The notes beneath the pieces were generated by a model. The model saw only the letters and a list, made by a program, of their open reading frames with translations, was not told where the DNA came from and ran no database searches. Below are positions 1 to 10,752 of a DNA stretch of 64,000 nucleotides, piece by piece. Within the stretch, counting starts at the first letter, position 1. Each line of letters starts with the position of its first letter. Origin of the DNA: Parapristionchus giblindavisi. Its lineage: Eukaryota > Nematoda > Chromadorea > Rhabditida > Diplogasteridae. The position numbers were made by a program, and so were the translations under genes. The DNA lies in assembly GCA_943737045.1 (NCBI GenBank), contig CALSFV010000298.1:1-64000 (forward strand), read 5' to 3'.

Positions 1-24
1 AAAATGCATAATTCAATTTTGTTA

Positions 25-41
25 ATTCGGCTGAAGTGGCC
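25..41 (+). promoter_or_regulatory. CENP-B-box-like motif (one per monomer)
   Basis: The 17-base ATTCGGCTGAAGTGGCC fits the mammalian CENP-B box frame (N TTCG NNNN A NN CGGG N) at 7 of the 9 core positions: TTCG, the central A and the two middle G of the last block. It recurs at about the same place in nearly all monomers. In the diverged copies near 5.49 and 5.81 kb it reads TTCG-GCTG-G-AG-CGGC, also 7 of 9 but by different positions. Chance resemblance is quite possible, because CENP-B boxes are established mainly in mammals. The label rests on motif similarity only. Confidence 0.3.
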
Positions 42-70
42 GTTGTTCAACATGGGAACGTGCAAAATAC

Positions 71-238
71 TCAGAATTTTTTGCTCTTTCGTTTGGTATA
101 TGACACGCTGGGTCTAGCAGAAAATTTTTCATTTCAGGTAATCTTTTGGTCTTATCAGAGTGAAAGCTACTTTTGTACTTTGGGCATTGTGGAATCAACA
201 CAAGACTACAGTTTGACATGAACTGAAGTGTAGATTAT
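71..238 (+). repeat. Half-unit A of the monomer (168 bp)
   Basis: Starts with TCAGAATTTTTTGCTCTTTC and ends just before the second occurrence of that block at 239. Over the first 37 bases, A and B agree at 32 positions. Further on they can be aligned with gaps, for example CTTTTGTACTTTGGGCATTG in A against ATTTTGTTAATTCGGCTGAA in B, both followed by TGG. The monomer is therefore an old duplication of a roughly 160-bp unit that now spreads as a 321-bp dimer. The half-unit is close to nucleosomal DNA length; whether nucleosomes are phased on it cannot be read from sequence. Confidence 0.8.
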
Positions 239-391
239 TCAGAATTTTTTGCTCTTTCACGTGGTATATGCTACGATAAGTTTCGATAAAGCATTGACGT
301 GTCACGAATTCTTTATTGCCAAAAATGCATAATTCAATTTTGTTAATTCGGCTGAAGTGGCCGTTGTTCAACATGGGAACGTGCAAAATAC
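239..391 (+). repeat. Half-unit B of the monomer (153 bp)
   Basis: Second half of the ancestral dimer, starting with the same 20-base block as half A and then diverging (CACGTGGTATATG where A has CGTTTGGTATATG). It carries the CACGTG palindrome, the EcoRI site and the CENP-B-box-like motif, none of which is present in half A. It is 15 bp shorter than A. Confidence 0.8.
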
Positions 392-3300
392 TCAGAATTT
401 TTTGCTCTTTCGTTTGGTATATGACACGCTGGGTCTAGCAGAAAATTTTTCATTTCAGGTAATCTTTTGGTCTTATCAGAGTGAAAGCTACTTTTGTACT
501 TTGGGCATTGTGGAATCAACACAAGACTACAGTTTGACATGAACTGAAGTGTAGATTATTCAGAATTTTTTGCTCTTTCACGTGGTATATGCTACGATAA
601 GTTTCGATAAAGCATTGACGTGTCACGAATTCTTTATTGCCAAAAATGCATAATTCAATTTTGTTAATTCGGCTGAAGTGGCCGTTGTTCAACATGGGAA
701 CGTGCAAAATACTCAGAATTTTTTGCTCTTTCGTTTGGTATATGACACGCTGGGTCTAGCAGAAAATTTTTCATTTCAGGTAATCTTTTGGTCTTATCAG
801 AGTGAAAGCTACTTTTGTACTTTGGGCATTGTGGAATCAACACAAGACTACAGTTTGACATGAACTGAAGTTTAGATTATTCAGAATTTTTTGCTCTTTC
901 ACGTGGTATATGCTACGATAAGTTTCGATAAAGCATTGACGTGTCACGAATTCTTTATTGCCAAAAATGCATAATTCAATTTTGTTAATTCGGCTGAAGT
1001 GGCCGTTGTTCAACATGGGAACGTGCAAAATACTCAGAATTTTTTGCTCTTTCGTTTGGTATATGACACGCTGGGTCTAGCAGAAAATTTTTCATTTCAG
1101 GTAATCTTTTGGTCTTATCAGAGTGAAAGCTACTTTTGTACTTTGGGCATTGTGGAATCAACACAAGACTACAGTTTGACATGAACTGAAGTGTAGATTA
1201 TACAGAATTTTTTGCTCTTTCACGTGGTATATGCTACGATAAGTTTCGAGAAAGCATTGACGTGTCACGAATTCTTTATTGCCAAAAATGCATAATTCAA
1301 TTTTGTTAATTCGGCTGAAGTGGCCGTTGTTCAACATGGGAACGTGCAAAATACTCAGAATTTTTTGCTCTTTCGTTTGGTATATGACACGCTGGGTCTA
1401 GCAGAAAATTTTTCATTTCAGGTAATCTTTTGGTCTTATCAGAGTGAAAGCTACTTTTGTACTTTGGGCATTGTGGAATCAACACAAGACTACAGTTTGA
1501 CATGAACTGAAGTGTAGATTATTCAGAATTTTTTGCTCTTTCACGTGGTATATGCTACGATAAGTTTCGAGAAAGCATTGACGTGTCACGAATTCTTTAT
1601 TGCCAAAAATGCATAATTCAATTTTGTTAATTCGGCTGAAGTGGCCGTTGTTCAACATGGGAACGTGCAAAATACTCAGAATTTTTTGCTCTTTCGTTTG
1701 GTATATGACACGCTGGGTCTAGCAGAAAATTTTTCATTTCAGGTAATCTTTTGGTCTTATCAGAGTGAAAGCTACTTTTGTACTTTGGGCATTGTGGAAT
1801 CAACACAAGACTACAGTTTGACATGAACTGAAGTGTAGATTATTCAGAATTTTTTGCTCTTTCACGTGGTATATGCTACGATAAGTTTCGATAAAGCATT
1901 GACGTGTCACGAATTCTTTATTGCCAAAAATGCATAATTCAATTTTGTTAATTCGGCTGAAGTGGCCGTTGTTCAACATGGGAACGTGCAAAATACTCAG
2001 AATTTTTTGCTCTTTCGTTTGGTATATGACACGCTGGGTCTAGCAGAAAATTTTTCATTTCAGGTAATCTTTTGGTCTTATCAGAGTGAAAGCTACTTTT
2101 GTACTTTGGGCATTGTGGAATCAACACAAGACTACAGTTTGACATGAACTGAAGTGTAGATTATTCAGAATTTTTTGCTCTTTCACGTGGTATATGCTAC
2201 GATAAGTTTCGAGAAAGCATTGACGTGTCACGAATTCTTTATTGCCAAAAATGCATAATTCAATTTTGTTAATTCGGCTGAAGTGGCCGTTGTTCAACAT
2301 GGGAACGTGCAAAATACTCAGATTTTTTGCTCTTTCGTTTGGTATATGACACGCTGGGTCTAGCAGAAAATTTTTCATTTCAGGTAATCTTTTGGTCTTA
2401 TCAGAGTGAAAGCTACTTTTGTACTTTGGGCATTGTGGAATCAACACAAGACTACAGTTTGACATGAACTGAAGTGTAGATTATTCAGAATTTTTTGCTC
2501 TTTCACGTGGTATATGCTACGATAAGTTTCGATAAAGCATTGACGTGTCACGAATTCTTTATTGCCAAAAATGCATAATTCAATTTTGTTAATTCGGCTG
2601 AAGTGGCCGTTGTTCAACATGGGAACGTGCAAAATACTCAGAATTTTTTGCTCTTTCGTTTGGTATATGACACGCTGGGTCTAGCAGAAAATTTTTCATT
2701 TCAGGTAATCTTTTGGTCTTATCAGAGTGAAAGCTACTTTTGTACTTTGGGCATTGTGGAATCAACACAAGACTACAGTTTGACATGAACTGAAGTGTAG
2801 ATTATTCAGAATTTTTTGCTCTTTCACGTGGTATATGCTACGATAAGTTTCGAGAAAGCATTGACGTGTCACGAATTCTTTATTGCCAAAAATGCATAAT
2901 TCAATTTTGTTAATTCGGCTGAAGTGGCCGTTGTTCAACATGGGAACGTGCAAAATACTCAGAATTTTTTGCTCTTTCGTTTGGTATATGACACGCTGGG
3001 TCTAGCAGAAAATTTTTCATTTCAGGTAATCTTTTGGTCTTATCAGAGTGAAAGCTACTTTTGTACTTTGGGCATTGTGGAATCAACACAAGACTACAGT
3101 TTGACATGAACTGAAGTGTAGATTATTCAGAATTTTTTGCTCTTTCACGTGGTATATGCTACGATAAGTTTCGATAAAGCATTGACGTGTCACGAATTCT
3201 TTATTGCCAAAAATGCATAATTCAATTTTGTTAATTCGGCTGAAGTGGCCGTTGTTCAACATGGGAACGTGCAAAATACTCAGAATTTTTTGCTCTTTCG

Positions 3301-4929
3301 TTTGGTATATGACACGCTGGGTCTAGCAGAAAATTTTTCATTTCAGGTAATCTTTTGGTCTTATCAGAGTGAAAGCTACTTTTGTACTTTGGGCATTGTG
3401 GAATCAACACAAGACTACAGTTTGACATGAACTGAAGTGTAGATTATTCAGAATTTTTTGCTCTTTCACGTGGTATATGCTACGATAAGTTTCGATAAAG
3501 CATTGACGTGTCACGAATTCTTTATTGCCAAAAATGCATAATTCAATTTTGTTAATTCGGCTGAAGTGGCCGTTGTTCAACATGGGAACGTGCAAAATAC
3601 TCAGAATTTTTTGCTCTTTCGTTTGGTATATAACACGCTGGGTCTAGCAGAAAATTTTTCATTTCAGGTAATCTTTTGGTCTTATCAGAGTGAAAGCTAC
3701 TTTTGTACTTTGGGCATTGTGGAATCAACACAAGACTACAGTTTGACATGAACTGAAGTGTAGATTATTCAGAATTTTTTGCTCTTTCACGTGGTATATG
3801 CTACGATAAGTTTCGAGAAAGCATTGACGTGTCACGAATTCTTTATTGCCAAAAATGCATAATTCAATTTTGTTAATTCGGCTGAAGTGGCCGTTGTTCA
3901 ACATGGGAACGTGCAAAATACTCAGAATTTTTTGCTCTTTCGTTTGGTATATGACACGCTGGGTCTAGCAGAAAATTTTTCATTTCAGGTAATCTTTTGG
4001 TCTTATCAGAGTGAAAGCTACTTTTGTACTTTGGGCATTGTGGAATCAACACAAGACTACAGTTTGACATGAACTGAAGTGTAGATTATTCAGAATTTTT
4101 TGCTCTTTCACGTGGTATATGCTACGATAAGTTTCGATAAAGCATTGACGTGTCACGAATTCTTTATTGCCAAAAATGCATAATTCAATTTTGTTAATTC
4201 GGCTGAAGTGGCCGTTGTTCAACATGGGAACGTGCAAAATACTCAGAATTTTTTGCTCTTTCGTTTGGTATATGACACGCTGGGTCTAGCAGAAAATTTT
4301 TCATTTCAGGTAATCTTTTGGTCTTATCAGAGTGAAAGCTACTTTTGTACTTTGGGCATTGTGGAATCAACACAAGACTACAGTTTGACATGAACTGAAG
4401 TGTAGATTATTCAGATTTTTTTGCTCTTTCACGTGGTATATGCTACGATAAGTTTCGATAAAGCATTGACGTGTCACGAATTCTTTATTGCCAAAAATGC
4501 ATAATTCAATTTTGTTAATTCGGCTGAAGTGGCCGTTGTTCAACATGGGAACGTGCAAAATACTCAGAATTTTTTGCTCTTTCGTTTGGTATATGACACG
4601 CTGGGTCTAGCAGAAAATTTTTCATTTCAGGTAATCTTTTGGTCTTATCAGAGTGAAAGCTACTTTTGTACTTTGGGCATTGTGGAATCAACACAAGACT
4701 ACAGTTTGACATGAACTGAAGTGTAGATTATTCAGAATTTTTTGCTCTTTCACGTGGTATATGCTACGATAAGTTTCGAGAAAGCATTGACGTGTCACGA
4801 ATTCTTTATTGCCAAAAATGCATAATTCAATTTTGTTAATTCGGCTGAAGTGGCCGTTGTTCAACATGGGAACGTGCAAAATACTCAGAATTTTTTGCTC
4901 TTTCGTTTGGTATATGACACGCTGGGTCT

Positions 4930-5080
4930 AGCAGAAAATTTTCATTTCAGGTAATCTTTTGGTCTTATCAGAGTGAAAGCTACTTTTGTACTTTGGGCAT
5001 TGTGAGAATCAACACAAGACTACAGTTTTGACATGAACTGAAGTGTAGATTATTCAGAATTTTTTGCTCTTTCACGTTGG
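4930..5080 (+). repeat. Indel-rich monomer
   Basis: Four single-base length changes fall within about 140 bases of one monomer: one T lost in the run near 4,941, an A gained near 5,005 (GTGAGAATC for GTGGAATC), a T gained near 5,026 (CAGTTTTGAC) and a T gained near 5,077 (CACGTTGG). Neighbouring copies carry none of them. The net gain is 2 bp. It lies just before the diverged island. Confidence 0.85.
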
Positions 5081-5289
5081 TATATGCTACGATAAGTTTC
5101 GATAAAGCATTGACGTGTCACGAATTCTTTATTGCCAAAAATGCATAATTCAATTTTGTTAATTCGGCTGAAGTGGCCGTTGTTCAACATGGGAACGTGC
5201 AAAATACTCAGAATTTTTTGCTCTTTCGTTTGGTATATGACACGCTGGGTCTAGCAGAAAATTTTTCATTTCAGGTAATCTTTTGGTCT

Positions 5290-5830
5290 TATCAGAGTGA
5301 TAGCTACTTTTGTACTTTGGGCATTATGGAATCAACACAAGATTACAGTTTGACATGAACTGAAGTGTAGATTATTCAGATTTTTTTGCTCTTTCACGTG
5401 GTATATGCTACGATAAGTTTAGATTAAATATTGGCGTGTCACGAATTCTTTAATGCTAAAAATGCATGGTTCAATGTTGTTAATTCGGCTGGAGCGGCCG
5501 TTGTTCAACATGGAACGTTGCAAAATACTCAGAATTTTTTGCTCTTTCGTTTGGTATATGACACATTGGGTCTAGCAGAAAATTTTTCATGTCAGGTATT
5601 CTTTGGTTCTTATCAGAGTGATAGCTACTTTTGTACTTTGGGCATTATGGAATCAACACAAGATTACAGTTTGACATGAACTGAAGTGTAGATTATTCAG
5701 AATTTTTTGCTCTTTCACGTGGTATATGCTACGATAAGTTTAGATTAAATATTGGCGTGTCACGAATTCTTTAATGCTAAAAATGCATGGTTCAATTTTG
5801 TTAATTCGGCTGGAGCGGCCGTTGTTCAAC
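5290..5830 (+). repeat. Diverged monomer island
   Basis: Two consecutive units share a set of differences not seen elsewhere: GATAGCTAC, GCATTATGG, AAGATTACAG, AGTTTAGATTAAATATTGG, TTTAATGCTAAAAATGCATGG and CTGGAGCGGCC. The unit at about 5,490-5,650 also has TGGAACGTTGC, ACACATTGGG and TCATGTCAGGTATTC. Divergence is far above that of flanking copies and fades at both sides within a monomer, as if conversion had overwritten the edges. In this island the usual stop is lost and the plus-strand frame opens to 82 codons (5,431-5,679 and 5,752-6,000); this is not evidence of coding. Confidence 0.9.
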
Positions 5831-8800
5831 ATGGGAACGTGCAAAATACTCAGAATTTTTTGCTCTTTCGTTTGGTATATGACACGCTGGGTCTAGCAGA
5901 AAATTTTTCATTTCAGGTAATCTTTTGGTCTTATCAGAGTGAAAGCTACTTTTGTACTTTGGGCATTGTGGAATCAACACAAGACTACAGTTTGACATGA
6001 ACTGAAGTGTAGATTATTCAGAATTTTTTGCTCTTTCACGTGGTATATGCTACGATAAGTTTCGAGAAAGCATTGACGTGTCACGAATTCTTTATTGCCA
6101 AAAATGCATAATTCAATTTTGTTAATTCGGCTGAAGTGGCCGTTGTTCAACATGGGAACGTGCAAAATACTCAGAATTTTTTGCTCTTTCGTTTGGTATA
6201 TGACACGCTGGGTCTAGCAGAAAATTTTTCATTTCAGGTAATCTTTTGGTCTTATCAGAGTGAAAGCTACTTTTGTACTTTGGGCATTGTGGAATCAACA
6301 CAAGACTACAGTTTGACATGAACTGAAGTGTAGATTATTCAGAATTTTTTGCTCTTTCACGTGGTATATGCTACGATAAGTTTCGATAAAGCATTGACGT
6401 GTCACGAATTCTTTATTGCCAAAAATGCATAATTCAATTTTGTTAATTCGGCTGAAGTGGCCGTTGTTCAACATGGGAACGTGCAAAATACTCAGAATTT
6501 TTTGCTCTTTCGTTTGGTATATGACACGCTGGGTCTAGCAGAAAATTTTTCATTTCAGGTAATCTTTTGGTCTTATCAGAGTGAAAGCTACTTTTGTACT
6601 TTGGGCATTGTGGAATCAACACAAGACTACAGTTTGACATGAACTGAAGTGTAGATTATTCAGAATTTTTTGCTCTTTCACGTGGTATATGCTACGATAA
6701 GTTTCGAGAAAGCATTGACGTGTCACGAATTCTTTATTGCCAAAAATGCATAATTCAATTTTGTTAATTCGGCTGAAGTGGCCGTTGTTCAACATGGGAA
6801 CGTGCAAAATACTCAGAATTTTTTGCTCTTTCGTTTGGTATATGACACGCTGGGTCTAGCAGAAAATTTTTCATTTCAGGTAATCTTTTGGTCTTATCAG
6901 AGTGAAAGCTACTTTTGTACTTTGGGCATTGTGGAATCAACACAAGACTACAGTTTGACATGAACTGAAGTGTAGATTATTCAGAATTTTTTGCTCTTTC
7001 ACGTGGTATATGCTACGATAAGTTTCGATAAAGCATTGACGTGTCACGAATTCTTTATTGCCAAAAATGCATAATTCAATTTTGTTAATTCGGCTGAAGT
7101 GGCCGTTGTTCAACATGGGAACGTGCAAAATACTCAGAATTTTTTGCTCTTTCGTTTGGTATATGACACGCTGGGTCTAGCAGAAAATTTTTCATTTCAG
7201 GTAATCTTTTGGTCTTATCAGAGTGAAAGCTACTTTTGTACTTTGGGCATTGTGGAATCAACACAAGACTACAGTTTGACATGAACTGAAGTGTAGATTA
7301 TTCAGAATTTTTTGCTCTTTCACGTGGTATATGCTACGATAAGTTTCGAGAAAGCATTGACGTGTCACGAATTCTTTATTGCCAAAAATGCATAATTCAA
7401 TTTTGTTAATTCGGCTGAAGTGGCCGTTGTTCAACATGGGAACGTGCAAAATACTCAGAATTTTTTGCTCTTTCGTTTGGTATATGACACGCTGGGTCTA
7501 GCAGAAAATTTTTCATTTCAGGTAATCTTTTGGTCTTATCAGAGTGAAAGCTACTTTTGTACTTTGGGCATTGTGGAATCAACACAAGACTACAGTTTGA
7601 CATGAACTGAAGTGTAGATTATTCAGAATTTTTTGCTCTTTCACGTGGTATATGCTACGATAAGTTTCGATAAAGCATTGACGTGTCACGAATTCTTTAT
7701 TGCCAAAAATGCATAATTCAATTTTGTTAATTCGGCTGAAGTGGCCGTTGTTCAACATGGGAACGTGCAAAATACTCAGAATTTTTTGCTCTTTCGTTTG
7801 GTATATGACACGCTGGGTCTAGCAGAAAATTTTTCATTTCAGGTAATCTTTTGGTCTTATCAGAGTGAAAGCTACTTTTGTACTTTGGGCATTGTGGAAT
7901 CAACACAAGACTACAGTTTGACATGAACTGAAGTGTAGATTATTCAGAATTTTTTGCTCTTTCACGTGGTATATGCTACGATAAGTTTCGAGAAAGCATT
8001 GACGTGTCACGAATTCTTTATTGCCAAAAATGCATAATTCAATTTTGTTAATTCGGCTGAAGTGGCCGTTGTTCAACATGGGAACGTGCAAAATACTCAG
8101 AATTTTTTGCTCTTTCGTTTGGTATATGACACGCTGGGTCTAGCAGAAAATTTTTCATTTCAGGTAATCTTTTGGTCTTATCAGAGTGAAAGCTACTTTT
8201 GTACTTTGGGCATTGTGGAATCAACACAAGACTACAGTTTGACATGAACTGAAGTGTAGATTATTCAGAATTTTTTGCTCTTTCACGTGGTATATGCTAC
8301 GATAAGTTTCGATAAAGCATTGACGTGTCACGAATTCTTTATTGCCAAAAATGCATAATTCAATTTTGTTAATTCGGCTGAAGTGGCCGTTGTTCAACAT
8401 GGGAACGTGCAAAATACTCAGAATTTTTTGCTCTTTCGTTTGGTATATGACACGCTGGGTCTAGCAGAAAATTTTTCATTTCAGGTAATCTTTTGGTCTT
8501 ATCAGAGTGAAAGCTACTTTTGTACTTTGGGCATTGTGGAATCAACACAAGACTACAGTTTGACATGAACTGAAGTGTAGATTATTCAGAATTTTTTGCT
8601 CTTTCACGTGGTATATGCTACGATAAGTTTCGATAAAGCATTGACGTGTCACGAATTCTTTATTGCCAAAAATGCATAATTCAATTTTGTTAATTCGGCT
8701 GAAGTGGCCGTTGTTCAACATGGGAACGTGCAAAATACTCAGAATTTTTTGCTCTTTCGTTTGGTATATGACACGCTGGGTCTAGCAGAAAATTTTTCAT

Positions 8801-10730
8801 TTCAGGTAATCTTTTGGTCTTATCAGAGTGAAAGCTACTTTTGTACTTTGGGCATTGTGGAATCAACACAAGACTACAGTTTGACATGAACTGAAGTGTA
8901 GATTATTCAGAATTTTTTGCTCTTTCACGTGGTATATGCTACGATAAGTTTCGATAAAGCATTGACGTGTCACGAATTCTTTATTGCCAAAAATGCATAA
9001 TTCAATTTTGTTAATTCGGCTGAAGTGGCCGTTGTTCAACATGGGAACGTGCAAAATACTCAGAATTTTTTGCTCTTTCGTTTGGTATATGACACGCTGG
9101 GTCTAGCAGAAAATTTTTCATTTCAGGTAATCTTTTGGTCTTATCAGAGTGAAAGCTACTTTTGTACTTTGGGCATTGTGGAATCAACACAAGACTACAG
9201 TTTGACATGAACTGAAGTGTAGATTATTCAGAATTTTTTGCTCTTTCACGTGGTATATGCTACGATAAGTTTCGATAAAGCATTGACGTGTCACGAATTC
9301 TTTATTGCCAAAAATGCATAATTCAATTTTGTTAATTCGGCTGAAGTGGCCGTTGTTCAACATGGGAACGTGCAAAATACTCAGAATTTTTTGCTCTTTC
9401 GTTTGGTATATGACACGCTGGGTCTAGCAGAAAATTTTTCATTTCAGGTAATCTTTTGGTCTTATCAGAGTGAAAGCTACTTTTGTACTTTGGGCATTGT
9501 GGAATCAACACAAGACTACAGTTTGACATGAACTGAAGTGTAGATTATTCAGAATTTTTTGCTCTTTCACGTGGTATATGCTACGATAAGTTTCGAGAAA
9601 GCATTGACGTGTCACGAATTCTTTATTGCCAAAAATGCATAATTCAATTTTGTTAATTCGGCTGAAGTGGCCGTTGTTCAACATGGGAACGTGCAAAATA
9701 CTCAGAATTTTTTGCTCTTTCGTTTGGTATATGACACGCTGGGTCTAGCAGAAAATTTTTCATTTCAGGTAATCTTTTGGTCTTATCAGAGTGAAAGCTA
9801 CTTTTGTACTTTGGGCATTGTGGAATCAACACAAGACTACAGTTTGACATGAACTGAAGTGTAGATTATTCAGAATTTTTTGCTCTTTCACGTGGTATAT
9901 GCTACGATAAGTTTCGATAAAGCATTGACGTGTCACGAATTCTTTATTGCCAAAAATGCATAATTCAATTTTGTTAATTCGGCTGAAGTGGCCGTTGTTC
10001 AACATGGGAACGTGCAAAATACTCAGAATTTTTTGCTCTTTCGTTTGGTATATGACACGCTGGGTCTAGCAGAAAATTTTTCATTTCAGGTAATCTTTTG
10101 GTCTTATCAGAGTGAAAGCTACTTTTGTACTTTGGGCATTGTGGAATCAACACAAGACTACAGTTTGACATGAACTGAAGTGTAGATTATTCAGAATTTT
10201 TTGCTCTTTCACGTGGTATATGCTACGATAAGTTTCGAGAAAGCATTGACGTGTCACGAATTCTTTATTGCCAAAAATGCATAATTCAATTTTGTTAATT
10301 CGGCTGAAGTGGCCGTTGTTCAACATGGGAACGTGCAAAATACTCAGAATTTTTTGCTCTTTCGTTTGGTATATGACACGCTGGGTCTAGCAGAAAATTT
10401 TTCATTTCAGGTAATCTTTTGGTCTTATCAGAGTGAAAGCTACTTTTGTACTTTGGGCATTGTGGAATCAACACAAGACTACAGTTTGACATGAACTGAA
10501 GTGTAGATTATTCAGAATTTTTTGCTCTTTCACGTGGTATATGCTACGATAAGTTTCGATAAAGCATTGACGTGTCACGAATTCTTTATTGCCAAAAATG
10601 CATAATTCAATTTTGTTAATTCGGCTGAAGTGGCCGTTGTTCAACATGGGAACGTGCAAAATACTCAGAATTTTTTGCTCTTTCGTTTGGTATATGACAC
10701 GCTGGGTCTAGCAGAAAATTTTTCATTTCA

Positions 10731-10752
10731 GGTAATCTTTTGGTAATCTTTT
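10731..10752 (+). repeat. 11-bp internal duplication, first copy
   Basis: GGTAATCTTTT is repeated directly, lengthening this monomer to 332 bp. It looks like slippage between short repeats and serves as the marker of the 3,863-bp duplication. Confidence 0.95.

Larger units (their letters stand above)
1..321 (+). repeat. Reference monomer of the satellite (321 bp)
   Basis: First complete unit, used as phase reference because neither array edge is in the window. Landmarks: CENP-B-box-like motif at 25-41, start of half-unit A at 71, start of half-unit B at 239, CACGTG palindrome at 258-263, EcoRI site GAATTC at 306-311, and an NsiI-type ATGCAT at the monomer boundary. The T-run after CAGAA (six T) varies between five and seven in other copies and is the commonest indel site. 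Confidence 0.95.
1..4929 (+). repeat. Family 1 block with two alternating variants
   Basis: About 15 near-identical monomers. The most informative site is TTTCGATAAAGC versus TTTCGAGAAAGC, about 30 bases before the monomer end. Along the first block the two alleles appear in the order T T T G G T G T G T T G T T G, so a 642-bp dimer is only partly established. Singletons include one A lost from the CAGAA run near 2,321 and CAGATTTTTT near 4,414. Confidence 0.85.

Noticed and set aside
36..221. Recurring 61-codon plus-strand and 63-65 codon minus-strand open frames in almost every monomer
   Set aside because: They occur at the same phase in each repeat on both strands and overlap each other. 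Their conservation is explained by the near-identity of the satellite and by 321 being divisible by three.
2121..2465. Longer 114-codon minus-strand frames (also near 18.2, 20.1, 22.0, 24.0, 26.9, 27.8, 28.5, 34.9, 36.2, 39.8, 40.4, 41.4 and 42.0 kb)
   Set aside because: Each arises when one base is lost near the T-run and fuses two of the usual short frames. They track the indel and show no sign of selection for coding.
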